Assembly: GCA_031425275.1 (NCBI GenBank)
Contig: JANPJA010000138.1
Span: 1-64,000, forward strand
Source: JAIVGV01 sp031425275
Lineage (GTDB): Bacteria > Acidobacteriota > Blastocatellia > Pyrinomonadales > Pyrinomonadaceae
Length of the DNA stretch: 64,000 nt
Direction: 5' to 3'
Shown: positions 1 through 7,899 of the stretch, piece after piece
Layout: each line of letters begins with the position of its first letter
Position numbering within the stretch: the stretch's first letter is position 1
Program-made: the position numbers and the translations under genes
Notes under the pieces: model-generated
Seen by the model: only the letters and a program-made list of their open reading frames with translations
Databases searched by the model: none
Told to the model about the DNA's origin: nothing

Positions 1-156
1 CGCATTTCGGTCCGTTATCGTGTAAGCTCTGCGGCGATTATTGCGTTTGCGCGCACCCTCTGCTTCTCTGCGGTGTAGGTTATAAGTCTCATTCATTCAA
101 CGACCCTAAACCTGCGTCGCGGACGAACGTAGCGGCGGACACTTTTGCGGGCGCGC

Positions 157-1098
157 CTAGGCTTTCTTCGCGCGGGCCTGCGGTTTCACGATGCGCGGGA
201 CTTCGTCCCTCTCGCCCCGCTCGCCGAGTAGTTCGATGAACTTGCGCGCGGCCGAGCCGAGCGTGCGGTCGCTGCGATAGATGACGCCGACCGAGCGCGT
301 CCATTCGGGTTCGGCCAGCGCGACCACCGCCAGTTGCCCGCTCCGCTCCTCGTCCGTCACGCTCAGGCGCGGGACGATGGAGAGGCCGAACCCGACTTCG
401 ACGGCGCGCTTGATCGTCTCGATGTTGTCGAACTCCGCCACGCGGCGCACCGCGACGCCGTGCGCGCGCAGAATTTTGTCTATCGCGCGGCGGGTCGGGA
501 TGTCGCGCTCGAAGAGGACGAAATCCTGTCCGTTGAGATCGGCCGCCGAAACTTTCTTCCGCCCCGCGAGCGCGTGTCCCGGCGGGCAGATGAGGACGAG
601 CCGGTCGCCGCCGAGCGGCACTATCTCCAGCCCGCGCTTGCGCTCCGGGTAGGCCACGATGCCGAGATCGGCCGAGCCTTCCAGCACGTCTCGCACGATG
701 CGCGTCGTGCGGCTGTACTCCATGTCTATCTTGGCCTCCGGGTACAGCTCCATGAATTTGCGCACGGCGGGCGGCAGCTCGTGCAGCCCGATGCTATAGA
801 CGGTCGCGACGCGCACCGTCCCGCTGACCGCGCCGGTGAGCCGCCGCATCCGCTCTTCCAGCCGGACGTAGGCGGCCACCACGCTCTGGCACTCCTCGTA
901 AAAGCCCGCGCCCTCTTCCGTCAGACGCACCTCCCTGCGCCCGCGCACGCGCTCCAACAGCCGGCGGCGGAACTTCTCTTCGAGGCCGCGCACCTGCTGG
1001 CTCACGGCCGACTGGGTGACGAAATTAATCTCGGCCGCCTGCGAGAAGCTTTTCGTCTCGACGAGGTCGCAGAAAATTTTGAGGGTCTCGATTTGCAC
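157..1098 (-). CDS. LysR-family transcriptional regulator
   Basis: Predicted DNA-binding regulator of about 313 residues, the usual LysR length. The N-terminus has the family winged helix-turn-helix (LKIFCDLVETKSFSQAAE followed by TQSAVSQQVRGLE), and residues from about 90 onward form a periplasmic-binding-like effector domain. I chose the GTG at 1098 because it gives the standard LysR N-terminus (QIETLKIF). An in-frame TTG at 1134 would add 12 atypical residues. The gene is divergent from the succinate dehydrogenase operon, with about 270 bp between the starts, so it may regulate sdh or itself, but its effector is unknown. A TATAAT-like hexamer lies 6 nt before the GTG, so the mRNA may be leaderless. 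The family call is firm; the target is inference. Confidence 0.93.
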   Translation of the reverse strand: MQIETLKIFCDLVETKSFSQAAEINFVTQSAVSQQVRGLEEKFRRRLLERVRGRREVRLTEEGAGFYEECQSVVAAYVRLEERMRRLTGAVSGTVRVATVYSIGLHELPPAVRKFMELYPEAKIDMEYSRTTRIVRDVLEGSADLGIVAYPERKRGLEIVPLGGDRLVLICPPGHALAGRKKVSAADLNGQDFVLFERDIPTRRAIDKILRAHGVAVRRVAEFDNIETIKRAVEVGFGLSIVPRLSVTDEERSGQLAVVALAEPEWTRSVGVIYRSDRTLGSAARKFIELLGERGERDEVPRIVKPQARAKKA

Positions 1099-1104
1099 GC
1101 CGCG

Positions 1105-1134
1105 ATTATAAGTATTCCTCACCTCGCGGCGCAA
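1105..1134 (-). promoter_or_regulatory. Candidate promoter of the LysR gene (possibly leaderless)
   Basis: Read on the minus strand, TTGCGC (1134-1129) and TATAAT (1110-1105) are separated by 18 nt. The GTG start begins 7 nt after the -10 hexamer, which is where transcription would normally start. This is pattern evidence only. Confidence 0.4.
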
Positions 1135-1229
1135 CTTTTTTCATTTTACCTTATATGCCAGGGGGGTTAGAATTGCTCTCGTGAACGGGACTATATCGGG
1201 GTAGAAAATATCGGGGCCGCGTCGGGTGA

Positions 1230-1257
1230 TTGCTTTTCCCGGCGCGCTTCATATAAT
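1230..1257 (+). promoter_or_regulatory. Candidate promoter of the sdh operon
   Basis: TTGCTT (1230-1235) and a perfect TATAAT (1252-1257) are separated by 16 nt, about 110 nt upstream of sdhC. The position fits the start of the sdhC-sdhA-uma2-sdhB transcript. The sequence match is good but there is no experimental support. Confidence 0.5.
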
Positions 1258-1365
1258 CAGGGGCGTTCCACGAACCATTCCACCCGAAGTGAGTCCGGCG
1301 CAAGTCAACAGCCGCGCCGCCGTGCTAGCGAAGACCCCGGAAGGAGGGGCAGAAACCCTTAAACC

Positions 1366-2040
1366 ATGGCCGTCCGACTGAGTCGAACCTTTCTCCTGCG
1401 CAAGATGCACCAGCTCTCGGGCATCATCCCGCTCGGCGTCTTCATCCTCGAACACTTCTACACCAACTCGAAGGCGTTGCGTGGCGCGTCCGACTTCAAC
1501 AAGGCCGTCGTCGATCTTCAGGGCATCCCTTACATCGTCTTCGTCGAAGTCATCGGCATCTTCATCCCGCTCATCTACCACGCCGTGTACGGTCTGGTGA
1601 TCACGTGGGAGTCGCGGCCGAACAACCTCGCCTACCCCTACCCGCGCAACTGGTTCTACACCATCCAGCGCACGACGGGGATCATCCTCTTCTTCTTCAT
1701 CCTCTTTCACGTGCTCAACTTCAGGTTCGGCCTGCTGCCCGGCCTCAACGAGAAGTCGGTGGCCCACTACCCGAACGAGGCGTTCCAGATCGTCGCGAAC
1801 GAGTATCAGATTTGGTGGGTCGTCGCCATCTACGTGGTCGGCGTCACGGCGACCGTGTGGCACTTCGCCAACGGGCTGTGGCTGTTCGCGGTGGACTGGG
1901 GCATCGTCATCGGCGAGCGCGCCCAGCGCGTGGCGGGCTACGCCTGCATCGGCTTCGGCGTCTTCCTGCTGGCGGTGGGGTTGAACGCGATGGCGGCTTT
2001 CATTTGGGAGGGCGGACTGCTCGGAGGCTTGTTTGGATAA
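1366..2040 (+). CDS. sdhC: Succinate dehydrogenase cytochrome b558 subunit
   Basis: Membrane anchor of succinate dehydrogenase, predicted to bind haem b and pass electrons from SdhB to quinone. The 224 residues contain five hydrophobic segments with histidines placed as haem ligands (KMHQLSG, LEHFYT, IYHAVYG, LFHVLNF, VWHFANG). This matches the single-polypeptide, Bacillus-type di-haem b558 family rather than separate SdhC and SdhD subunits. A purine-rich GGAAGGAGGGG stretch lies unusually far (about 20 nt) before the ATG, so the start is slightly uncertain. The stop codon overlaps the sdhA start by one base, so translation is probably coupled. Confidence 0.94.
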   Translation: MAVRLSRTFLLRKMHQLSGIIPLGVFILEHFYTNSKALRGASDFNKAVVDLQGIPYIVFVEVIGIFIPLIYHAVYGLVITWESRPNNLAYPYPRNWFYTIQRTTGIILFFFILFHVLNFRFGLLPGLNEKSVAHYPNEAFQIVANEYQIWWVVAIYVVGVTATVWHFANGLWLFAVDWGIVIGERAQRVAGYACIGFGVFLLAVGLNAMAAFIWEGGLLGGLFG

Positions 2041-4064
2041 TGGCGACACCCGGTAAAGAAACGAAGTTTGCCATCGTCGGCGGGGGGCTGGCGGGCCTCG
2101 CGGCGGCGTTGAAGCTGGCCGAGGCCGGACACGCCGTCGATCTCTTCTCGGTCGTCCCCGTCAAACGCTCGCACTCGGTCTGCGCGCAGGGCGGCATCAA
2201 CGGCGCGGTCAACACGAAGGGCGAGGGCGACTCGACGTGGGAGCATTTCGACGACACGGTTTACGGCGGCGACTTCCTCGCCAACCAGCCGCCCGCGAAC
2301 CGGATGTGCGAGATGGCCCCCTCGATCATCTACCTCTTCGACCGGATGGGCGTCCCCTTCTCGCGCACCAAGGAAGGTCTGCTCGACTTCCGCCGCTTCG
2401 GCGGCACTAAACATCACCGCACGGCCTTCGCCGGCGCTTCGACCGGGCAACAGCTTTTGTACGCGCTCGACGAACAAGTGCGCCGCTTCGAGGCCGCGGG
2501 TAAGGTCAAGAAGTACGAGCATTGGGAGATGCTGTCGCTCGTCATGGACGACCACGGCGTCTGCCGCGGCCTCGTCGCGATGGACAAGTCAACGCTCGAG
2601 CTGCGCGCCTTCCCCGCCGACGCGGTGATCATGGCGACCGGCGGCCCCGGCCTCATCTTCGGCAAGTCAACCAACTCGATGGTCTGCACCGGTTCGGCCG
2701 TCTCCGCCTGCTACCAGCAGGGCGCGCGCTACGCCAACGGCGAGTTCATACAGGTTCACCCCACCTCGATACCGGGCGAGGACAAGCTGCGCCTGATGTC
2801 CGAGTCGGCGCGCGGCGAGGGCGGGCGCGTCTGGGTGCCGCGCGCGAAGGACGACAAGCGCGAGGCGGCGTCGATCCCCGAAGGAGAGCGGCGTTACTTT
2901 CTCGAAGAAAAGTACCCGGCCTACGGCAACCTCGTCCCGCGCGACATCGCGACGCGGGAGATATTTCAAATCTGCCTCGACGGCGAGGGCGTCGGCGGCG
3001 AAAATCAGGTCTACTTGGACGTGACGCACATCGACGCGGCCACGCTCGACCGCAAGCTCGGCGCGATCCTCGAAATCTACGAGATGTTCGTCGGCGACGA
3101 CCCGCGCCACGTCCCCATGCGCATCTTCCCCGGCGTCCACTACTCGATGGGCGGCCTGTGGGTTGACTTCGACCAGCGCACGAACGTGCCGGGGCTGCTC
3201 GCGGCCGGCGAGTGCGACTATTCGATCCACGGCGCGAACCGACTCGGCGCGAACTCGCTCGTCTCCTGCGTTTACGGCGGCTTCGTCGCCGCCCCAGCCG
3301 CCGTCGAGTACGCCAAGAATTTGGAGCGCAACGGCGCGGACGGCTCGAAGATTTACGACGCGGAGCTGAAGCGGCAGCAGGAGATGAACGATCATCTGGG
3401 GAAGCAGACGGGCAAGGAGAACCAGTACGTCATCCACGAAGAGATGGGCAAGTGGATGACCGACAACGTCACGGTGGTGCGCTACAACGACCGCCTCAAG
3501 GCGACGGACGAAAAGCTGTTGGAGTTGATGGAACGCTTCGCCCGCATCTCGATCAACGACTCGAACATGTGGGCCACGCACGCGCTGCCGCACGCGCGCC
3601 AACTGTGGAACATGCTGGAACTCGCGCGCGTCATCACGCTCGGCGCTCTGAACCGCAACGAGTCGCGCGGCGCGCACTACAAGCCCGACTTCCCCGAACG
3701 CGACGACGACAAGTTTCTCAAGACGACCATCGCCGAATTTTCGGGCGAGGGGCCGGTCTTCTCCTGGGAAGACGTGGACGTGACGCTCGTCAAGCCGCGC
3801 AAGCGCGACTACAGCAAGGGCAAGCAGGACGCGAAGGGCGCGGGCGCTGGGGGCGAGGCCGAGAACTCGCCGACGAAGGGCGGCGCGGCACAAATCCCCG
3901 CCTCCGGTTGGGATCAGAAACCGCCCAACACCTCGGGGCCGGCCGTCTGGGGTCAGGACAAAGAGCGGGTTGACAACTCGGTCGCGGGCGATATCGAGAC
4001 GCGCCGCGAGCAGGGCAAGTCAATCGAAGACGCGGGCGGGAAGAACCCCACCGCGAAGCCTTAG
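2040..4064 (+). CDS. sdhA: Succinate dehydrogenase flavoprotein subunit
   Basis: Catalytic subunit that oxidises succinate to fumarate, 674 residues. The N-terminus has the FAD Rossmann motif GGGLAGLAAA. His45 in SHSVCAQGGIN is the expected site of covalent flavin attachment. HYSMGGLWVD and the GANRLGANSL segment are typical active-site and FAD regions. The ATG at 2040 overlaps the sdhC stop (TAATG); the open frame extends further upstream, but that part is out-of-phase sdhC sequence. The last 80 or so residues, after the usual SdhA end near PRKRDYSKGK, form a hydrophilic Gly/Pro/Lys-rich tail that is not part of the standard fold. The identity is certain; the tail is unexplained. Confidence 0.96.
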   Translation: MATPGKETKFAIVGGGLAGLAAALKLAEAGHAVDLFSVVPVKRSHSVCAQGGINGAVNTKGEGDSTWEHFDDTVYGGDFLANQPPANRMCEMAPSIIYLFDRMGVPFSRTKEGLLDFRRFGGTKHHRTAFAGASTGQQLLYALDEQVRRFEAAGKVKKYEHWEMLSLVMDDHGVCRGLVAMDKSTLELRAFPADAVIMATGGPGLIFGKSTNSMVCTGSAVSACYQQGARYANGEFIQVHPTSIPGEDKLRLMSESARGEGGRVWVPRAKDDKREAASIPEGERRYFLEEKYPAYGNLVPRDIATREIFQICLDGEGVGGENQVYLDVTHIDAATLDRKLGAILEIYEMFVGDDPRHVPMRIFPGVHYSMGGLWVDFDQRTNVPGLLAAGECDYSIHGANRLGANSLVSCVYGGFVAAPAAVEYAKNLERNGADGSKIYDAELKRQQEMNDHLGKQTGKENQYVIHEEMGKWMTDNVTVVRYNDRLKATDEKLLELMERFARISINDSNMWATHALPHARQLWNMLELARVITLGALNRNESRGAHYKPDFPERDDDKFLKTTIAEFSGEGPVFSWEDVDVTLVKPRKRDYSKGKQDAKGAGAGGEAENSPTKGGAAQIPASGWDQKPPNTSGPAVWGQDKERVDNSVAGDIETRREQGKSIEDAGGKNPTAKP

Positions 4065-4077
4065 CCGTCTGACGATC

Positions 4078-4659
4078 ATGTCAACACAACGCGACACCTA
4101 TATTTCACCGGAAGAGTACCTCGCCTTCGAGCGCGCAGCCGAGTACAAAAGCGAGTACTTGGATGGCGTGATCTACGCAATGACCGGGGCCAGCCTCGAC
4201 CACATTCAGATTGTCGGTAACATCACGCACGAGTTGTCCGATCAACTAAACGCGCGCCCGTGCCGCGTGCTGGCGAATGAGATGAAAGTGCGGATGTCTG
4301 ACTCGCGAAAGTTTTTTTACCCGGACGTGACGGTATTGTGTGACAAGCCGCAGTTTCACGACGAGCGGACGGACATCATCCTTAACCCCTTGCTCATTAT
4401 CGAAGTCCTTTCAAAAAGCACCGAGGCCTTCGACCGGGGCGCGAAGTTTCAGGCGTATCAAGGTCTGGATTCTTTGCGGGAGTATTTACTCGTCGCGCAA
4501 GACAAGCCCGCTGTGGAGCAGTTCGTCAGGCGGCCGGATGGATCCTGGACATACAGGGCCGTCAGCGGTCTCGAAAGCTCGTTACTTCTGCCGTCCGTCG
4601 AATGCACGCTCGGATTAAGCGCGGTTTACCATCAAGTCGAATGGGATCAAACACAATGA
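4078..4659 (+). CDS. Uma2-family (DUF820) putative restriction-endonuclease-fold protein
   Basis: A 193-residue protein of the Uma2/DUF820 family, which has a PD-(D/E)XK-like fold; functions are mostly unproven. Visible family features are the N-terminal SPEEYLAFE segment, EYLDGVIYAMTGAS, FFYPDVTVLCD with the conserved Asp, and PLLIIEVLSKSTEAFDRGAKF with the E..S pattern and a later Lys. The gene starts 13 nt after sdhA, and its stop overlaps the sdhB ATG (ATGA), so it sits inside the succinate dehydrogenase operon and is probably co-translated with sdhB. Uma2 genes are multicopy, mobile-like genes in many cyanobacteria and acidobacteria. No role in SDH assembly is known, and a recent insertion that kept coupling is the simplest reading. 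Confidence 0.88.
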   Translation: MSTQRDTYISPEEYLAFERAAEYKSEYLDGVIYAMTGASLDHIQIVGNITHELSDQLNARPCRVLANEMKVRMSDSRKFFYPDVTVLCDKPQFHDERTDIILNPLLIIEVLSKSTEAFDRGAKFQAYQGLDSLREYLLVAQDKPAVEQFVRRPDGSWTYRAVSGLESSLLLPSVECTLGLSAVYHQVEWDQTQ

Positions 4660-5447
4660 GCAAGCACGCGAACGGACACAACGCGGCCAAGTCGAACCGC
4701 ACGCCCCCTGAGTTTGTTGACTTCAAGATCAGGCGGCGCGAGCGCACCGACTCCGCGCCCTACTGGGAAGAGTTCCGCATCCCCTACCGGCCGAACCTCA
4801 ACATCATCTCGGCCCTGATGGAGATTCGCAAAAACCCGGTCACGAAGGACGGCCGTGCGACGACGCCGCCCGTCTGGGACATGAACTGTCTCGAACAAGT
4901 CTGCGGCATCTGCACGATGGTCATCAACGGGCGGGCGCGCCAGTCGTGCTCCGCCCTCGTCGATCAGTTGGAGCAGCCGATCACTTTAGAGCCGATGTCG
5001 AAGTTCCCGAACGTCCGCGACCTCGTCGTGGATCGGGCCGAGATGTTCGACCACCTCAAGCGCGTCAAGGCGTGGATCGAGATCGACGGGACGCACGACC
5101 TCGGCCCCGGCCCCCGGATGGATCAGGACGACGTGGCCGAACGCTACAGCTACTCGCGCTGCATGACGTGCGGCTGCTGTCTGGAAGCCTGCCCGCAGTA
5201 CGGCGACGGCAACTACATCGGCCCGCAAGCCATCGCGCAGGTGCGGCTGATGAACATCCACCCGTCCGGCAAGATGTCGCGCGACGAGCGACTCGAAGCC
5301 ATCATGGGCGACGACGGCATCACCAACTGCGGCAACGCCCAGAACTGCGTCCGCGCCTGCCCCATGTCCATCCCCTTGACGAAGGCCATCTACGAGGAGA
5401 ACCGCGAGTCAATCATCCACGGCCTCTTCGGCTGGCTCAAACGCTAG
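4656..5447 (+). CDS. sdhB: Succinate dehydrogenase iron-sulfur subunit
   Basis: Electron-transfer subunit of 263 residues linking SdhA to the membrane anchor. Cys78, Cys83, Cys86 and Cys98 fit the [2Fe-2S] site. Cys169-Cys172-Cys175-Cys179 (CMTCGCCLEACP, with an extra Cys174) and Cys225-Cys231-Cys235 fit the [4Fe-4S] and [3Fe-4S] sites. The start ATG at 4656 overlaps the stop of the preceding Uma2 gene by four bases; an upstream in-frame ATG at 4602 would run through that gene and gives no family-like sequence. The operon ends here with a strong terminator hairpin. Confidence 0.95.
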   Translation: MSKHANGHNAAKSNRTPPEFVDFKIRRRERTDSAPYWEEFRIPYRPNLNIISALMEIRKNPVTKDGRATTPPVWDMNCLEQVCGICTMVINGRARQSCSALVDQLEQPITLEPMSKFPNVRDLVVDRAEMFDHLKRVKAWIEIDGTHDLGPGPRMDQDDVAERYSYSRCMTCGCCLEACPQYGDGNYIGPQAIAQVRLMNIHPSGKMSRDERLEAIMGDDGITNCGNAQNCVRACPMSIPLTKAIYEENRESIIHGLFGWLKR

Positions 5448-5468
5448 ACTCTCATTGATACCTAATCG

Positions 5469-5505
5469 AATCGCCGCCCGTAACGACGGGCGGCGATTTC
5501 TTTTT
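5469..5505 (+). terminator. Rho-independent terminator of the sdh operon
   Basis: A perfect 13-bp stem (5469-5481 with 5486-5498), a 4-nt loop AACG, then TCTTTTT, placed 22 nt after the sdhB stop. The stem shares AATCGCCGCCCG with the terminator at 9035. Confidence 0.9.
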
Positions 5506-5653
5506 AACGATTAATCGGCAGACGGTAGTGCAGAAATTTTCGGGAGTATCCTTATGTAGTCCGGTTACAGATAGGATTCGTTATTGATCTCACGCTTGCA
5601 CGGCATTGCCGCGCGCAAAGCGATTTTATAGTCAACTTATTGATTGGAAACCT

Positions 5654-6952
5654 CTAACTTGCGGTCGGTTCCAGTGACATACCAGCTTGCTCATTATGGG
5701 TGACATCCGACTTAATCTTCTCTGCCTCTGATGCAATATCTCTACGAGATTGCTGGATAATGTTGATACGTTCCCTAATATAATCTTCTGAAAAATTGGC
5801 ATCCTTTTCATGCACAATATGGTTTCGGAAAAGATTTAAATCATTAATATCGGTTCTTAAAAACCTGTCATTTAATCTCCCCCTCCGCCGAAGTAAAGAC
5901 ACTGATTCTCGCGGCATGTACCTATACCTTCTGACTTTGACTTTTTCATCTTCATCTTCCGCGACGAGTAAAGCTAATTCATAAATTTCATTAGCCATTA
6001 GCTTCCATTCTTTCAAAAATTCACCGTACAGGGCATTAGTATTCTCCGCGACATTCTCAGCAACAGCCTCTCTATCTTCTTCGGAGATTGTAATCTGATC
6101 AAGTTTGTTAATTGCTTCCTGTAACTTTGGCTTTATTTCATTCGCCAGTTGGAATATTTCATCGAATTCTGTCTTATTAATTGATTTATTATGAGCCACC
6201 TGGTTCCTCCTTTCATATAACTTTTCCCATCGAATACGTAAATATTCACTTTCACACTTTACGATAGATGAAAAGTATCTCTCCCAATTAGATTTTGGGA
6301 CAATTAGTTTTAACTCTTCTAAATTGAGATCATCAATTTTTTCGGATAACCTGATCTTATCGGTGAAACCCTTTGTATTCATCGATGTATACTCTTTGAA
6401 AAGGAAATTTGATAACTGAATAAAGTCGGCCTCATACAAATAATTGTAGCTATTCTTATTGGGCTTGGTGCGAATTGATTCCGCGACTTCCTGAGGCATT
6501 GATTCATTTGTCCATGCTATGCCGACATTGATGAGCATGAATTTAGTAATCAACTTCCTCAAAGTGTTTTCAATCTCGAATATTGCCGGGTACGCTTTAT
6601 GTGCGTAATAAAACCCAATATCATCCCACAACACTTGAACCGACTTACCGCTTGCACTCGCCTTATATAAAATTGTTCTGAGGGACTTGAGCAGGCTCTC
6701 GAATTCAGCAAATTGGTCTTCATTATTCAGTATCAGTTTTAGGTGAAAGTATCGTTGTTTGTCTGCTGAAATTTGCCCCATCTGAACCTCATAATGCACT
6801 CTAAGGGTCTTAAACTCTATTGTATTTCCACTCACCGTAAGATCGTCAACCGCCCTTAATAAATTGTTGAATGAAGAAGGGCTACTACAGAATGGCTCAT
6901 TCTGATCTACGGTAACAAGATACTCAACCTTAAAGTTTTCCATATTTTCCAT
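5654..6952 (-). CDS. AT-rich gene for a protein with two HEPN-like RNxxxH motifs
   Basis: Hypothetical protein of 432 residues. I chose the ATG at 6952 because AGAGGTTAGG lies just before it. Two separated helical regions carry the R-x4-H signature of HEPN nucleotide-binding or RNase domains: R249-NQVA-H254 in a segment rich in Leu/Glu/Arg, and R376-NHIV-H381 near the C-terminus. In both, Asn follows the Arg, as in active HEPN RNases. The N-terminal 130 residues are beta-rich and unrecognised. The coding sequence is visibly A+T-rich, with AAA, ATT and TTA codons, unlike every neighbouring gene, which suggests horizontal transfer. It has no operon partner and is convergent with sdhB. A role as an RNA-cleaving toxin or abortive-infection factor is inference; the HEPN assignment rests on motif and helical context only. 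Confidence 0.6.
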   Translation of the reverse strand: MENMENFKVEYLVTVDQNEPFCSSPSSFNNLLRAVDDLTVSGNTIEFKTLRVHYEVQMGQISADKQRYFHLKLILNNEDQFAEFESLLKSLRTILYKASASGKSVQVLWDDIGFYYAHKAYPAIFEIENTLRKLITKFMLINVGIAWTNESMPQEVAESIRTKPNKNSYNYLYEADFIQLSNFLFKEYTSMNTKGFTDKIRLSEKIDDLNLEELKLIVPKSNWERYFSSIVKCESEYLRIRWEKLYERRNQVAHNKSINKTEFDEIFQLANEIKPKLQEAINKLDQITISEEDREAVAENVAENTNALYGEFLKEWKLMANEIYELALLVAEDEDEKVKVRRYRYMPRESVSLLRRRGRLNDRFLRTDINDLNLFRNHIVHEKDANFSEDYIRERINIIQQSRRDIASEAEKIKSDVTHNEQAGMSLEPTAS

Positions 6953-7020
6953 CCTAACCTCTATTTCGTTAGTAAAACAACGCAGGATGACCGATATCAA
7001 TGATGCCGATAGTGTGGAGT

Positions 7021-7049
7021 GCGCGCCCTCACCGACGAGGAGGGCGCGC
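7021..7049 (-). terminator. GC-rich hairpin after the small conserved gene
   Basis: A 10-bp perfect stem (7021-7030 with 7040-7049) and a 9-nt loop, 15 nt after the stop of the minus-strand gene at 7064-7426. No T-run follows, so termination is likely but not certain. Confidence 0.45.
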
Positions 7050-7063
7050 TCTTGCACGTGAGA

Positions 7064-7426
7064 TTACTTGGCGGGCGGTGCGTCGCGTTTGCGGGTGAGG
7101 CCGGACTTGCGTGCGCTCTTGCGGATGTAGCCGAGGGCTTCATAAAGGGCGGAGTCGGGGCCTTCGGTGGGGTCGGCGAGGACGCCCGCGACGACCTGTT
7201 GGGCTTTGGCGGCGAAGGCTTCGTCGGCGGCGTCGCGCTCCGTGATGGCTTGGCGGAGCTGGGTTTCGAGATCATTTATGCGCTCGCGGGCAGCGCGGGC
7301 GGGGGCGGCGATGGCCGCGAACTGCGTGTGGGTCATCCCGCCGAAGGTCTTGGCGGGCGCGAGCGTGTCCCAAGCGTTCAACATTCGCTCCATCTTTGCT
7401 TCGTTATCTTTCGGACTGGTCGGCAT
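7064..7426 (-). CDS. Small conserved protein with a coiled-coil, function unknown
   Basis: 120 residues from an ATG at 7426, preceded by AAGGA; an upstream in-frame start at 7504 adds 26 residues without family character. The middle (ARERINDLETQLRQAITE) is a predicted amphipathic coiled-coil. The C-terminus (DPTEGPDSALYEALGYI, then KSARKSGLTRK) is basic. I recognise the overall pattern as a conserved hypothetical found in acidobacterial genomes, but no function can be given. The base composition is GC-rich like the chromosome, in contrast to the AT-rich gene downstream. Confidence 0.7.
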   Translation of the reverse strand: MPTSPKDNEAKMERMLNAWDTLAPAKTFGGMTHTQFAAIAAPARAARERINDLETQLRQAITERDAADEAFAAKAQQVVAGVLADPTEGPDSALYEALGYIRKSARKSGLTRKRDAPPAK

Positions 7427-7566
7427 GGTAAGGAGTCCTTTCCGTGCTTGTTGAGGAAGCACGTGTGAGTGGTTAGTGAAGACATGCTGGCGAGACACGA
7501 GCATGTGTTACGTCTCGTGCGGACGGCAGCGGCACAGGCTAGTCAGCCCCTCATTCTTTAGTGTCG

Positions 7567-7584
7567 CCCGTTACCATTAACGGG
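7567..7584. repeat. Perfect 7-bp inverted repeat
   Basis: CCCGTTA, the 4-nt loop CCAT, then TAACGGG. It lies in the gap between the small gene starting at 7426 and the AT-rich repeat tract, and could be an operator or a small hairpin. No function can be assigned. Confidence 0.4.
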
Positions 7585-7655
7585 AGAACGCGAATTAACT
7601 AAGGAAAATGAGGCTTTTACCGATGCGCGGCCGATATTTCCGCACTTGGCGGCGC

Positions 7656-7860
7656 GATTCTAAGCCTTGGAATCACAATTCTCAAGTTTTATATCCCACT
7701 ATCAAGGCTTTGAATTGGGTTTTATTGCCTTTGGAGTGCAGTTTTAAGCCTTGGAATCGTGATTCAAAAGCTAAGTATCAGGTTACAAAACCTTCGTTCC
7801 CTGATACAGAACTTTTGTTTCGTGATACTACAGCCTACGAAGCAGAACATTTTGGCCTGA
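7656..7860. repeat. AT-rich non-coding tract with degenerate repeats
   Basis: Within the 740-base gene-free stretch 7427-8166 lies a tract poorer in G+C than its flanks. The motif TTCTAAGCCTTGGAATCA occurs at about 7657-7675, and TTTTAAGCCTTGGAATCG at 7742-7759. Between them lie two looser versions: CAAGGCTTTGAATTG in inverse orientation near 7703, and TGCCTTTGGAGTGCA near 7725. The core GATTC..AAG..CTT..GAATC is an imperfect palindrome. A 97-codon open frame (7608-7901) with a weak AAGGA covers the tract, but its translation merely reflects the repeats. The rest of 7427-8166 holds the inverted repeat at 7567, the terminator at 7862 and a 7-bp inverted repeat (8033-8039 with 8058-8064). Confidence 0.55.
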
Positions 7861-7861
7861 A

Positions 7862-7899
7862 AAGCTGCCGCACATTACGACGGGCGGCAGTTTCGTTTT
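7862..7899 (+). terminator. Terminator-like hairpin after the AT-rich repeat tract
   Basis: A 10-bp stem including one G-T pair (7862-7871 with 7884-7893), a 12-nt loop, and a downstream TTTCGTTTT. It could end a small non-coding transcript running through the repeat tract 7600-7860. Confidence 0.55.

Noticed and set aside
1..156. Possible end of a gene at the left edge
   Set aside because: No frame with family-like sequence ends here; the short minus-strand frame reaching 89 is a shadow of the LysR gene region.
4656..5447. An extra cysteine in the SdhB [4Fe-4S] motif (CMTCGCCLEACP) as a sign of a variant enzyme
   Set aside because: The standard CxxCxxC..C spacing is still met, and an additional Cys next to it is common among bacterial SdhB sequences.
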